A stretch of 64,000 nt of DNA from CAZDVK01 sp964508915 (GTDB lineage Bacteria; Pseudomonadota; Alphaproteobacteria; Paracaedibacterales; CAIULA01). Below the pieces are notes generated by a model. It was given only the letters and a program-made list of their open reading frames with translations, was not told where the DNA came from and searched no databases. Shown in pieces: positions 18,068-27,470 of the stretch. Numbering within the stretch: the first letter of the stretch is position 1; the number at the start of each line of letters is the position of its first letter. The stretch spans positions 14,964 through 78,963 of the forward strand of contig CAZDVK010000006.1 of the NCBI GenBank assembly GCA_964508915.1, given 5' to 3'. The position numbers and the translations under genes were made by a program.

Positions 18068-18323
18068 GACTTGATGACTCAGCAGCAGAATGTGAAGCAG
18101 ATTCTTTTTTGCTCCACATTATCCAGCCATATATATTGAAAGAGATGAAAACAACATACAAAGCTGCCTGGGCCCAAATGCCCCGTGTCGCATCAATAAC
18201 CATCCACGCTACATTGCAAAGGCCCCATATTAAAAAGCCTATCTTCTTTTGCTGGCTATTTAATAATGTTCCATAAATTGTAACTGCGGTTAATGTCCAA
18301 GTGAAAATTTCAAAGGGGCTCAT
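18048..18323 (-). CDS. small 3-TM membrane protein, PnuC/SWEET-like
   Basis: 91-aa protein with about three membrane helices and spaced Trp/Gly/Asn residues (WTLTAVTIYGTLLNSQQKKIGF, then FNIYGWIMW) like the half-repeat of PnuC-type vitamin carriers and small SWEET-like transporters. In-frame starts farther upstream exist (ATG 18365, TTG 18389). The ATG at 18323 is chosen because AGGAG lies 10 bases upstream. Its 3' end overlaps the UgpB-like gene by 20 bases. Substrate unknown. Confidence 0.55.
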   Translation of the reverse strand: MSPFEIFTWTLTAVTIYGTLLNSQQKKIGFLIWGLCNVAWMVIDATRGIWAQAALYVVFISFNIYGWIMWSKKESASHSAAESSSHVREAA

Positions 18324-18487
18324 AAAGAAAACGCTCCTGCGGATAAACTGTCTTTCTTTATTCATAGCTTTTAAAAACCATTGGAACAAGAAAAAAGATA
18401 TAAATTAATTTTTATATTTAATAATTTACTATTTATTTATATTTTTTTGCGAATAATAATTTTAGATATTTTTAATTCAACTAATTC

Positions 18488-19003
18488 ATGAGCAGTATTT
18501 TAGTTCGCCGGCCAACACCTGATGACATTAAAACTGTTGTTGATATTTCATCACAAAAGCGTAGAAGCTATGAGGAAGAGGCCCCCTATTTATGGAAACA
18601 AGCGGGCAATGCTGACATTTTGGAAGAAATTTTTTTTAGAAGCCTTCTTTCAAAAAATAGCTACATTTTCTTAGTCGCCGAACGAAAAAAAGAAGTAATT
18701 GGCTTTATTATTGGAAAAAAAATATATTCCATGGGGGTTTACGACCCAGGAAGCATCACCATGTTGGTTAATGATTTTTGCATTCATGAGGACGAAGACT
18801 GGCAACATGTAGGAAAAAAATTACTAGAAGCTATGTTTGATTCCGCAAGAATACAGGGTGTTGCAAGCCTATTGATCACGTCTGGAACCCATGACCTTAT
18901 CAAAAATGATTTACTTAAAGAATTTGGCATGAAATCAACTTTGGAATGGTACTGCATGCCTCTTGTGAAAGAAGACGACACCTGGCGACCTAATATTTTT
19001 TAA
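18488..19003 (+). CDS. GNAT-family N-acetyltransferase
   Basis: 171 aa. GNAT topology: N-terminal IRRPTPDD-like strand (here LVRRPTPDDIKTVVDIS), the central strand pair FLVAERKKEVIGFIIG (about 62-77), a motif-A region VNDFCIHEDEDWQHVGKKLLEAMF (about 98-121; the canonical Q/RxxGxG/A is weakened to HVGKKL), and the C-terminal GMKSTLEWYCMPL. It transfers an acyl group from acyl-CoA. Substrate unknown. Monocistronic, followed by a strong terminator. Confidence 0.75.
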   Translation: MSSILVRRPTPDDIKTVVDISSQKRRSYEEEAPYLWKQAGNADILEEIFFRSLLSKNSYIFLVAERKKEVIGFIIGKKIYSMGVYDPGSITMLVNDFCIHEDEDWQHVGKKLLEAMFDSARIQGVASLLITSGTHDLIKNDLLKEFGMKSTLEWYCMPLVKEDDTWRPNIF

Positions 19004-19007
19004 ATGT

Positions 19008-19038
19008 AAAAAAAAGGCCTGCTTTTGCAGGCCTTTTT
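19008..19038. terminator. bidirectional Rho-independent terminator
   Basis: AGGCCTGC/GCAGGCCT stem with TTTT loop, flanked by an A-run on the left and a T-run on the right. It therefore works for the GNAT gene (plus) and for the converging porin-like gene (minus). Confidence 0.9.
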
Positions 19039-19055
19039 GATTACTTGAAACAAGC

Positions 19056-19844
19056 TTAGAACTTGTAACCAACACCCAATTTGAATGCGTGTTGTGTAAT
19101 TTTTGCTTCGTGCTTAACTGATGAACCGTTGATGTAAGAATTTAGATAATAACTTGTATCTTGGTTTACAGTTACCTTTGGACCAAATAGGTACGTATAT
19201 TCAGCACGCAAGAACAAGTTTTTGTTCAAGAATACTTCCAAACCTACACCAGGGACGAAAGAAAAGCTGCTTTTAGAAGCAGAAAAAGTTTTCTTCATAT
19301 TTGCAATTTGTGTAGCATCGGTACCTGGTGTTGCTCCACTACCATAATAATTTGCATTAATCTGCTGGTTTGGCGTTACATCCATTTTCCACTTACCAGC
19401 TTCAACGCCCAAACGAACATAAGCTAGTGTGCTTGGTGTAATCATATAACCAACACGTGGCGCAAAACCGTAGAAATTCGTACGTTTCAAAGTTGCCTTT
19501 GGAAAACCAGAGTATGATGTTGCACTATCATTATATGCATCAAACTTTGTTGTATCCAAACCACCATAAACTTCAAAACCAGCATAAGCACCTTGAGCAA
19601 AACTCATACCATAACCAGCGAACACACCAAATAATGCACCCATTTTACCAGTTTGAGACGTAAAATTTACTGTTTGTGAAGTTGAGGCCGCTGCTGTTGC
19701 GTTTTGAGACTGCGCCGTATATTTAGCTTGTGTGTTAGCAATACCAGCGTTTAAACCAGCATAAAAGCCAGTTGCGCTTGTACCCTCAGCTTGCGCTGCA
19801 GTTGCAGCAGCTGCAACCATTAGAATAGATGTTAATTTTTTCAT
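19056..19844 (-). CDS. outer-membrane beta-barrel protein (OMP_b-brl family)
   Basis: 262 aa. Signal peptide MKKLTSILMVAAAATAAQA (cleavage after AQA), then GFYAGLNAGIAN and alternating amphipathic strands typical of 8-stranded barrels of the Omp25/Opa/OmpW type. Examples are FYGFAPRVGYMI, LAYVRLGVEAGKW and LFLRAEYTYLFG, ending HAFKLGVGYKF with the C-terminal Phe used for BAM recognition. A strong Shine-Dalgarno AAGGAG lies upstream, suggesting high expression. Likely a surface structural or adhesion protein. Confidence 0.85.
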   Translation of the reverse strand: MKKLTSILMVAAAATAAQAEGTSATGFYAGLNAGIANTQAKYTAQSQNATAAASTSQTVNFTSQTGKMGALFGVFAGYGMSFAQGAYAGFEVYGGLDTTKFDAYNDSATSYSGFPKATLKRTNFYGFAPRVGYMITPSTLAYVRLGVEAGKWKMDVTPNQQINANYYGSGATPGTDATQIANMKKTFSASKSSFSFVPGVGLEVFLNKNLFLRAEYTYLFGPKVTVNQDTSYYLNSYINGSSVKHEAKITQHAFKLGVGYKF

Positions 19845-20017
19845 TTATAAACTCCTTAAAAGTTACCAAAAAAAGTAGGAACCTAACCATAGATTCAAAC
19901 TTGCTGTAGGTATAGATTTATCACCATTCACACAGATAATGGAAACCAAAGCGCATTCTTTTTATGTTTTAAAAAAAATAGTGTGTCCCAAATAACACAA
20001 AAAACACTTGACTGGAA

Positions 20018-21349
20018 TTAAGAACCATGTTCGGCAATTTTTGCTTGAGCCGTAATGTCTTTCGCTCTTTTACAAATAACGGAATCTTTAGAGTTTTCAA
20101 TTTTTTTAGCATATGCATTAGCCCGCTTCACATCATTCATGGCCCATGCTTCTTCCGCCAAACATAGGGTAGCCTCATCTCCTTCCCCATGAGCTCTGGC
20201 CAAAAGCCGCCAAGCAAACGCATTTTGTTTGTTTTTCTCAATGGCCTGGTTTAACCATTTTATGGCCTTGGGATAGTCCTCTTTTTTACTTGTTTCTACG
20301 ATAGCATGTGCAAACAAAACGCCAATATTGAAAGAAGCAGGCCTTTTTTCCAAAGCTTGTTCAAAACATTTTAAAGCATCTAACGCATGACCTGTTTCAA
20401 ATAAAATTTGGCCTTTGATTTCCAAAAAATAGGGGTCTTGTGGGTATTCTACCAACAAACTATCTAAACGGCTTAGGGCATCTTTAAAATTTCGCCCGCG
20501 ATAAGCAGCAATAGCCCGGGCATACTGTGCCGCTAAAGATTTATCAGATATTGGGTATGCCGTATTCACTTTAATAGGGGTTTCCATGTACCCAATAATC
20601 TTGGCTTTAATACGTTTGAAACGTTCTTCGAAATCCGCGGGGAATACATACCCGCTTTTCGGGGTGTCAGGGTTTTTATAGGAACGCACTTTTCCCATGC
20701 GGGTTTCTGTTAACGGGTGGGTTGATGTATACGGGTCCTGATAGCCTGAAAATTTTTGGTTCAAAATGTTTAAAAATTCATACAACCCCTCTGAAGGCCA
20801 ATGAAGTTTATCTAAATACTGTAGCGCAGCGCTGTCAGCTGCGTCTTCATCATCACGGGAATGCTTTAAAAGAGACCGCTCCATCACATGAAGCCCGCCC
20901 GCAGTTCCCGCCAACAATGGTGCTGGATTGCCTGACAAAAGGCCTATGGCCCCCCCTAAAATGGCTGTTGCCACAGCAGGCCCCGTTGCTTGTTCCATTG
21001 CTAAAGATTGTTTTGCTAAATGGGTACCAGCAATGTGACCCGTTTCGTGCGCAAGAACGCCAATCAGTTGTCCCACGTGGGCACATTTTTCAATAAGCCC
21101 TGTGTAAACAATAATTTGCCCCCCAAATGTGGCACCTGCGTTAATTTCTGGACTTGCCAAAATATAAACTCTGGGCTTCATGGTAACACCAGCTATTTCA
21201 AAAATTTTCTGAAGCCAATTTGTCAACGCCTCTTCAATTTCATCGTCTTCGATAAAGTGCCCCTCTGGAATAGAATTAACTGAGGACGTACTATTTGCCC
21301 CAGAATTCCAAAACACAAAAAACAACATAATCAAAAAGGGGCGGATCAT
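20018..21349 (-). CDS. M48-family metalloprotease with TPR repeats (BepA/YfgC-like)
   Basis: 443 aa. Signal peptide (about 1-20), M48 zinc protease domain with HETGH at 101-105 and a third-ligand region DDEDAADSAAL about 60 residues later, GG-rich hydrophobic hairpin (about 120-150), and a C-terminal TPR superhelix (about 270-420, ALDALKCFEQALEKRP, AIKWLNQAIEKNKQNAFAW). This is the architecture of BepA, the periplasmic protease/chaperone that surveys LptD and the BAM complex. The ATG overlaps the rnhB stop (ATGA at 21346-21349), so it is co-translated with rnhB. Confidence 0.9.
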   Translation of the reverse strand: MIRPFLIMLFFVFWNSGANSTSSVNSIPEGHFIEDDEIEEALTNWLQKIFEIAGVTMKPRVYILASPEINAGATFGGQIIVYTGLIEKCAHVGQLIGVLAHETGHIAGTHLAKQSLAMEQATGPAVATAILGGAIGLLSGNPAPLLAGTAGGLHVMERSLLKHSRDDEDAADSAALQYLDKLHWPSEGLYEFLNILNQKFSGYQDPYTSTHPLTETRMGKVRSYKNPDTPKSGYVFPADFEERFKRIKAKIIGYMETPIKVNTAYPISDKSLAAQYARAIAAYRGRNFKDALSRLDSLLVEYPQDPYFLEIKGQILFETGHALDALKCFEQALEKRPASFNIGVLFAHAIVETSKKEDYPKAIKWLNQAIEKNKQNAFAWRLLARAHGEGDEATLCLAEEAWAMNDVKRANAYAKKIENSKDSVICKRAKDITAQAKIAEHGS

Positions 21350-21987
21350 GAAGCCAACCGTTTTTCTGATACCAAAAGTTGAATAGGGGCGAAACTTTTC
21401 CGGTGATGCGATGTAATGCCAAACTTCATCAACGCTTGATGATGCTGTGCCGTACCGTATCCCCTGTTTGTATCCCAGCCATAAACAGGAAACTCTTCGT
21501 GAAGTTGGTCCATAATCCGGTCCCGCGTCACCTTCGCAATAATCGAAGCCGCTGCAACAGATAAGCTTTTTTGGTCGCCACCCTTAATCAAAGTAACAGG
21601 TTTTGGTAAACCAGGTTTTCGAATGCCATCAACCAGAACGTGCTGCACATCATGACAACTTAGGGAATGAAATGCCCGACTCATTGCTAATTTTGTCGCT
21701 TCGGCTATGTTTATTTGATCAATTTCGTCAACACTTGCCAACCCCACACCGAAAAAAATATGTGGCGTTTGAGTCAGCAAATCAAATGCCTGGCACCGTT
21801 TTTTATGAGAAAGTTTTTTCGAATCGTGAATTAAGCTTCTTAGGTTATCCGAAAGACTAAACCCCTCCATAACGACTGATGCAGCCACGACAGGTCCAGC
21901 CCAGGGTCCACAACCAGCTTCATCAATACCCGCCACCCACTGACATTGAGTTTGTTGTTCAAAAACAAAATCAGGATTCTTGGTCAT
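21346..21987 (-). CDS. rnhB: ribonuclease HII
   Basis: 213-aa endonuclease that nicks RNA in RNA-DNA hybrids and at single ribonucleotides. The signature DEAGCGPWAGPVVAA is at 22-36, with Asp22 and Glu23 as metal ligands. The further catalytic Asp lies in HVLVDGIRKPGLP, and the conserved GGDQKSLSVAAASIIAKVTRD segment follows. Overlaps the antiporter gene by 17 bases upstream and the M48 protease by 4 bases downstream, forming a compressed three-gene operon. Confidence 0.95.
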   Translation of the reverse strand: MTKNPDFVFEQQTQCQWVAGIDEAGCGPWAGPVVAASVVMEGFSLSDNLRSLIHDSKKLSHKKRCQAFDLLTQTPHIFFGVGLASVDEIDQINIAEATKLAMSRAFHSLSCHDVQHVLVDGIRKPGLPKPVTLIKGGDQKSLSVAAASIIAKVTRDRIMDQLHEEFPVYGWDTNRGYGTAQHHQALMKFGITSHHRKSFAPIQLLVSEKRLAS

Positions 21988-23278
21988 AATGATCTGTTTT
22001 CTTAATTTGGTAGGTAAATTTGGATTTATTATTTTTTTTGAAAAAACAAAAAAAACTCTTTAAAGAAGATTTTTCAGAAGCGTAGATAAATTTCATAATT
22101 CCACCCAACGGCGCCGCACCTACGTTTGTCATGTCCTTAAGTCTTTTTGCCGTTGTATTCCAAATAGGGCTAAAAGCTAAGGATAAAACAGTTAAGGCAA
22201 TAATTAAGTTTTCACCAAACTGATTAATTATGTGACTTTCAGTAGAAACAGATGCCATTAGAAAAGCGAATTCTCCCAGCTGGGCTACCAAAGTTCCAAC
22301 CAAAAAAGCCTGAGACCATGACAACTGCAGCGCTCTGAGTATACCAATATTAAGGGCCGTTTTACCAACGGTTACAATAAACAGCAGAACAAGAACTGTC
22401 CAAAAATGTTGCCAAATAAACTGAATATCTAACAACAAACCGATGGACAAGAAAAAAGCCATCAGCAAAATATTTTGAATAGGTTTTGTTGTTTCTAAAT
22501 AAATAACCCGTTCATGTGTGTTACCAAGGACAAGGCCTGCCAAGAATGCACCATAAGGTGCCGACAACCCGATAAGACCTGAAATCGCAGCAGCTGCGAA
22601 ACACAAAGTCAAACCTGCCAATGGTATTAAGTCTTTTTCACCGGCGAAAAATGAACCCAATGGAAATCGAACACGCTGTTTTCGGCTTAGATAAGCAATC
22701 AAGGCCATAGTCAGCCCAATAGCCACAACTAATTTAATAATAAGACCGGGATTCAGCCAAGACTGTCCATAATTGCGCAAAATCAAAATCATGGGAATAA
22801 TTGCCAAGTCTTGAGCGATTAAAATGCCAACTACCAATTGACCTGCTTCGCTTTTCATCTCACCAATGCCTTCTATCATTTTGAAAACAACAGCCGTCGA
22901 TGAAATGGATGCCACAAAACCAAGCAGCAAAGCTAAACCAAGAGACCACCCAAAGAATTGAGCTAATAATAATGTGATTAAAACACTGCAAATTATTTGA
23001 AGCAATGTGCATAAGGTGGCCACAATCCAAACCCGCTTAAAAACCTTAAGGTTTAGTTCCATGCCAACAACAAACAAAAGCAGCAAAACCCCAAGCTCAG
23101 CAAGTGAACTAACCTGATCACGAGATTGAATCAAAGCAAACCCTGAGGGCCCCAGGATAACACCTGCTAAAATATAGCCCAAAATAGAGGGTTGCTTTAG
23201 GCGTGCCAAAGATATACCGCCCATAAGGGCGGCCACAACCACGATGGCAATTTCTGTTAATTTGACTTCACTATGCAT
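21971..23278 (-). CDS. CPA2-family monovalent cation:proton antiporter (KefB/C-like membrane domain)
   Basis: 435 aa with about 12-13 transmembrane helices. The conserved CPA2 elements are visible: LGYILAGVILGPSGFALI (about 31-48), ELGVLLLLFVVGMELN, SISSTAVVFKMIEG, and ILIAQDLAIIPMIL with the ion-binding QD. The soluble RCK/TrkA-N domain of KefB/KefC is absent; the protein ends in a Lys-rich tail (FFKKNNKSKFTYQIKK). Likely K+/H+ or Na+/H+ exchange across the inner membrane. First gene of the antiporter-rnhB-M48 operon, divergent from sdhE. Confidence 0.85.
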   Translation of the reverse strand: MHSEVKLTEIAIVVVAALMGGISLARLKQPSILGYILAGVILGPSGFALIQSRDQVSSLAELGVLLLLFVVGMELNLKVFKRVWIVATLCTLLQIICSVLITLLLAQFFGWSLGLALLLGFVASISSTAVVFKMIEGIGEMKSEAGQLVVGILIAQDLAIIPMILILRNYGQSWLNPGLIIKLVVAIGLTMALIAYLSRKQRVRFPLGSFFAGEKDLIPLAGLTLCFAAAAISGLIGLSAPYGAFLAGLVLGNTHERVIYLETTKPIQNILLMAFFLSIGLLLDIQFIWQHFWTVLVLLFIVTVGKTALNIGILRALQLSWSQAFLVGTLVAQLGEFAFLMASVSTESHIINQFGENLIIALTVLSLAFSPIWNTTAKRLKDMTNVGAAPLGGIMKFIYASEKSSLKSFFCFFKKNNKSKFTYQIKKTDHYDQES

Positions 23279-23329
23279 GACAGCAATAGTAGCATACCTT
23301 TTAAGAACCTGTCACATGCGATTTTCTAT

Positions 23330-23572
23330 ATGAACCTTTGCCAAAAACGCTTGATGTATCAAAGCACACACCGCGGAACAAAAGAAATGGATTTAATACT
23401 GGGTCAGTTCGCCCAAAAATGGTTGCATCGGCTGAACGATCAAGAGAAATATACATATGCAAATCTTCTGGAGGAACCTGACACAAAGCTTTTTAATTGG
23501 ATTATGTTGAATGAAAAAACAGCGCCAGCTGAATATCAGAGTATTATTGAAAAAATAAATTCCGTTTTCTAA
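23330..23572 (+). CDS. sdhE: succinate dehydrogenase assembly factor SdhE (flavinator)
   Basis: About 80 residues matching the SdhE/SDH5 family: KRLMYQSTHRGTKEMDLILG (RGxxE motif, needed for SdhA flavinylation), FAQKWLHRLNDQEKYTYANLLEEPDTKLFNWI. It promotes covalent FAD attachment to SdhA. The frame is open from an ATG at 23273, but that part overlaps the divergent antiporter start and is not conserved, so the ATG at 23330 is preferred. No good Shine-Dalgarno is seen. sdhCD lie far away at 59.2-59.9 kb. Its stop overlaps the end of the convergent permease gene. Confidence 0.85.
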   Translation: MNLCQKRLMYQSTHRGTKEMDLILGQFAQKWLHRLNDQEKYTYANLLEEPDTKLFNWIMLNEKTAPAEYQSIIEKINSVF

Positions 23573-24867
23573 ACCGCCTCAGCCGAAGTCCTTTTTCTTT
23601 TTTTCATATAAAGGTACATAGGAAAACCTGTCACAATGAATAAGCTTGCCGTCATAACCGTTTTCAACGACGCCTCGTACAACACCCACAGGCAAAACAA
23701 TGTTGCAACAGCACTATAAGCTTTTTGGCGCATAGTAAAAATAGAACCTTGCCTTAAAGAAACTTTGATCAAGGCAGCACAGCAAACTAAATACACAAAC
23801 AAGAATGCAATCACTGAAAAATCAATCAGCATACTGACTTGTTTTGCTAAATTGTGGCCACATGTTAAAAACAACAAGGGAATAATTCCTAAACAGCTTA
23901 CAATTAAACCGGCCACAGGCGCATCGTATTTATTTTTTCTACTGAATATGGATGGCATTAAACCATCTTGAGCTAAACCTAAGGCGATCTGTCCACTAGA
24001 TAGCATCCAGGCATTTAAAGTTCCAATGCAGATAATGGATGCAATAAGAGAAACTACCATATACCAATTACCACCAAAAATAGCATGCGTGGCGTCCACA
24101 TAGGGCGCTGAAGATTTTGCAAGCTGATCCCCGGCAATGACCCCTTGGATGGCAACACTGTTTAATACGTATAAAACAGCCACGCTAATTGTGCCTAAAA
24201 TGATTGCACGTGGAATGGTATGACAAGGGTTTTCAACACATTCAGCAGGGGTTGTTGCTGTTTCTACGCCAATAAATCCCCATAATGTTAACAACGTTAC
24301 CTGGTTAAATATTTGGGACATACTTGTTTGCTGAACAGTGTCAGAAACAACAAAATTTTTAATGTCAAAATAATAAAATGCCACCAAAGGTAATATGACC
24401 AGTGGAATAATTTTGAGAACAGTTAAAACAAATTCAGCACATCCCGCTGTTTCAACACCCCTTAGGTTTAGCCATGTAATCAAAAGCAGTAATCCAACCT
24501 CTAACCCAAGGTGGATAGATGGATCATGAATTCCTATCAAGGGAATTAAATATCCCACACTAGCCACAACAACAGCTGTTGTGCTAACCCAAGAAATTGT
24601 CCAATAGGTCCACCCTGTAAAAAACCCTGCAACTGGACCAAAAGCCTCCTGAACATACGCGTGCGGCCCCCCTGTTTTGGGGATTTTATTACATAATTTG
24701 GCAAAAACTAAAGCTAAAGAAATGGCACCAACACCGGAAAAAAACCACCCCCATAAGCTGTACAGCCCATACGGGGCAAGACTTGCCGGTAACATAAAAA
24801 CACCCGAGCCAATTTGGCTGCCCGTAACCAAGGCAAAAACCGACCAAAAACCAATTTTTTGAGACAT
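23569..24867 (-). CDS. APC-superfamily amino acid permease (AdiC/PotE-like)
   Basis: 432 aa, about 12 transmembrane helices with the APC signature GSQIGSGVFMLPASLAPYG (about 16-34) in TM1, GWFFSGVGAISLALVFAKL, and KTGGPHAYVQEAFGPVAGF (about 64-82). The GSGVFxLP and PxTGGPYxY-like motifs are those of the basic amino-acid/polyamine antiporter group. Host-associated alphaproteobacteria often use such carriers to take up amino acids. Substrate not assignable from sequence. Confidence 0.85.
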   Translation of the reverse strand: MSQKIGFWSVFALVTGSQIGSGVFMLPASLAPYGLYSLWGWFFSGVGAISLALVFAKLCNKIPKTGGPHAYVQEAFGPVAGFFTGWTYWTISWVSTTAVVVASVGYLIPLIGIHDPSIHLGLEVGLLLLITWLNLRGVETAGCAEFVLTVLKIIPLVILPLVAFYYFDIKNFVVSDTVQQTSMSQIFNQVTLLTLWGFIGVETATTPAECVENPCHTIPRAIILGTISVAVLYVLNSVAIQGVIAGDQLAKSSAPYVDATHAIFGGNWYMVVSLIASIICIGTLNAWMLSSGQIALGLAQDGLMPSIFSRKNKYDAPVAGLIVSCLGIIPLLFLTCGHNLAKQVSMLIDFSVIAFLFVYLVCCAALIKVSLRQGSIFTMRQKAYSAVATLFCLWVLYEASLKTVMTASLFIVTGFPMYLYMKKRKRTSAEAV

Positions 24868-24931
24868 GAAAACCTAATTTTCAAAGAAAGTTATTTTTTA
24901 ATTATTGCAAAGGGAGAATGGCTTGAAGAAT

Positions 24932-24948
24932 AAGGCTCAGCGAGCCTT
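24932..24948. repeat. small intergenic hairpin
   Basis: AAGGCTC (24932-24938) and GAGCCTT (24942-24948) form a 7-bp stem with a 3-base loop in the 268-bp gap between the permease and the YdcH-like gene. No T-run follows on either strand, so a terminator is doubtful. Confidence 0.3.
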
Positions 24949-25135
24949 TCGAAAGTGTTTCAAAAAAATAGAAGCCAAAAACATAACCAATAAATCTAAG
25001 CGACAGAGTTATAGATTATCATGGCATACATACTTGATTTTTGCAAAATATTTATAAGATTCACAAAATACCACTTGATTTTTTTATAAAAAAGGACAAA
25101 TTAATAATTAGTTAACCATTATTAGGTGACGTGTT

Positions 25136-25345
25136 ATGGATATGGTCGAGACACATACATTAAAGCACCAGCTTCAACAAATTCAGCATAAGAAGATGCT
25201 TGTTGAACGGGAGATGGTTAAATCAAAGTCTGTTCCAGAGGGCACAATTAGCCTTTCGTTTCATCGAATGAAGAAGGAACGCAACGAGTTGCAGAAAAAA
25301 ATAACCCAAATCAACGGGATGATTCGTCCCGACATTATTGCCTGA
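25136..25345 (+). CDS. YdcH/DUF465-like small helical protein
   Basis: 69-aa helical hairpin protein: HTLKHQLQQIQHKKMLVEREM followed by FHRMKKERNELQKKITQIN, the H-x-L...L-K-K/R-E-R-x-x-L-K-x-x-I pattern of DUF465 (YdcH). These small proteins are widespread in alphaproteobacteria and their function is unknown. The ATG at 25136 or a second ATG at 25142 could be used. Monocistronic, standing at the left border of the AT-rich glycan block. Confidence 0.7.
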   Translation: MDMVETHTLKHQLQQIQHKKMLVEREMVKSKSVPEGTISLSFHRMKKERNELQKKITQINGMIRPDIIA

Positions 25346-25509
25346 AAGTCATTTAGTGGGAGGCCTAAAACACCACCGGAGAATGCCTTTTTTGACGCAG
25401 CTAAGTAGCTTGCGCTGCATTACAATTAATACTCTTAACGTATGCGTTTCTTTTTTGCAATTTAATAAAAAATGATTTTTATTTAAGGTATCTCAAGCAT
25501 TTAAATACA

Positions 25510-27258
25510 CTATTTACCTTCTGTAAGTACTAGAAAATTCAACCAACCTTTTTTTACCTTGCCTTGTGCGGTAAATTTTACATTTTTAATATTACAAATA
25601 TCATTTTTTCCTAAATCAAAGTAATAGTATCTGGACTTTTTAGGATAGTATATTGGGAGGATTTCTTTCAAAATTCCACCTGAAGTGGTGGCTGTTAAGG
25701 CTATGTGCTGTATTTCCTCTGGTTTACCATCTATGATGAGTACAGCCATTAACTCTCCGCGTGAGCAACGCGCGTAATCTATATGAAGGTTACAACTTTC
25801 ATCAAAGTTGATTTCTACCGGGGTTTCATACATTCTTGCAGAAATATTTGGCTCCTCAATATTTTTTGACTCAAATACATGTATCGAACTAAAGTGGTTT
25901 ATTACAGTCATTTTTTTAAAGATTGGGTATTTGTACATTTGTTCCCAATCAGTCGCATATGGATCATTAGAGGCATTAATAGAGAAAGGAGATCCCATTA
26001 TATTATATTTGTTTATAAAAAAATAAGCTGACAGTGAAATTACCATAATAAAGGCAAACATATATTGCCATATAACCCTTCTGTTTTCATTAAATACAAA
26101 TATTGCCACTATAAGAATCACCGCACAAAAACCATGCCATATCTGGCGGTGAATAAAATATGGACTTAAGTAGTAAAATAAGAGTGGCGATTTAATATTG
26201 TCAGGAAGATATCTATTTAAATAATACTGCAACGCAATAATTCCAATTAATCCACAAAGAAGCACGGTCATTTCTATAATATGATATTTGCGATTACGAT
26301 AAAGACGAAGACAACAATATATAAGCCCTATGCCCAAAAGAACGCCGGTAATTAAGGTACCAACAATAAAATATGGTGAGTGCATTTCAAAGGAGGGAAA
26401 TATTTTTGACAGTGCAAAAGATGGATCTGATTGGAACCTGTACCCAAACCCCCAAAAGAAGACACCCACCATAGAAAGACTTATAACAGGAACGCTATAT
26501 AATAATTTCATAGTGCTAATTTTAGCTGTGTCCATAAAAATGTCTCTGAAAAATAAATCAACATAGAAAATTTGAATTAAACAACATAAAGTTGCCCATA
26601 CAGCAAGGAACATTCCAGATTTGTTCGTGCGCATATATAACCTTAAAAAGCAATAGGGAAACGCAACAAGACCAAATAAGGCCGCACTTATTTTAGAAAA
26701 AAGCAATATTGGTAAAATTGAAAAATATAAAAATGTCTTCCACCTATTAAATAATTTTTTTTCTAGCATTTCAGAAACGATGTAAAGAATAGGTATTATG
26801 CACGCATAAGAAGAGTTAAAAGGGAAGCCAAAATCTGAATGAGGGAATAGCCCAAGGCATAATATTATTAAAATTCTAAATATTAAATTTTGGCCAAAAT
26901 AATTATCAAATCTCTTATAAAGGAGCATAGATATCATAGTTGAAAAGGCTATGATATTGAGGGTTTTAAATAAAATTGGAAAATATTGATTAAAATCAAA
27001 TTTTGCTAATATCAATGAAAAAAGGCGAGGTATGGTATTGAAGTATCCTGAGTCATTCTTACCAAGGATCTGCCACCAATGATCAGAGTTCATTGCGGTG
27101 TAATAATAGTTAGAGCCTTCCTCAAACCACAATTGCATAATGGAATATGAATTCCAGTAGGTTGTTAATAAAATAAAAGAGATAATCGTAGTAAGAAGAA
27201 ACTGGAACCCTAGGCGGTGTTGTGAAATTTTTTCATTGATATTATTAATCGTTTTCAT
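25510..27258 (-). CDS. polytopic membrane protein, possible GT-C-type glycosyltransferase
   Basis: 582 aa with about 11-12 predicted membrane helices in the first 430 residues and a roughly 150-residue soluble C-terminal domain of beta character (LTATTSGGILKEILPIYY). An acidic motif FEEGSNYYYTAM (about residues 45-56) in the first periplasmic loop and HSDFGFPFNSSY later are compatible with a GT-C fold, but no catalytic signature is firm. It is AT-rich like the genes at 27.9-34.4 kb and transcribed away from them, so it may be part of the same glycan locus. Confidence 0.55.
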   Translation of the reverse strand: MKTINNINEKISQHRLGFQFLLTTIISFILLTTYWNSYSIMQLWFEEGSNYYYTAMNSDHWWQILGKNDSGYFNTIPRLFSLILAKFDFNQYFPILFKTLNIIAFSTMISMLLYKRFDNYFGQNLIFRILIILCLGLFPHSDFGFPFNSSYACIIPILYIVSEMLEKKLFNRWKTFLYFSILPILLFSKISAALFGLVAFPYCFLRLYMRTNKSGMFLAVWATLCCLIQIFYVDLFFRDIFMDTAKISTMKLLYSVPVISLSMVGVFFWGFGYRFQSDPSFALSKIFPSFEMHSPYFIVGTLITGVLLGIGLIYCCLRLYRNRKYHIIEMTVLLCGLIGIIALQYYLNRYLPDNIKSPLLFYYLSPYFIHRQIWHGFCAVILIVAIFVFNENRRVIWQYMFAFIMVISLSAYFFINKYNIMGSPFSINASNDPYATDWEQMYKYPIFKKMTVINHFSSIHVFESKNIEEPNISARMYETPVEINFDESCNLHIDYARCSRGELMAVLIIDGKPEEIQHIALTATTSGGILKEILPIYYPKKSRYYYFDLGKNDICNIKNVKFTAQGKVKKGWLNFLVLTEGK

Positions 27259-27470
27259 GTTATCTCTGCAGCTCTCTAAATTTTAAATTTCTGCACCGTT
27301 AAAACGCGCATCAAAAACATATACAGCCTGTGATCTTAGCGCAAATTAATAAGTAAAGAAATGAAAAATCGGTCAAATTTTATGGATAGTTTTTGTGTTT
27401 TTTTCCTCTAAAAAGGAATTTTTTGGGAAATGTCCCGAATAATACGCAATAACGTTTAAGGGCAAGTGAG

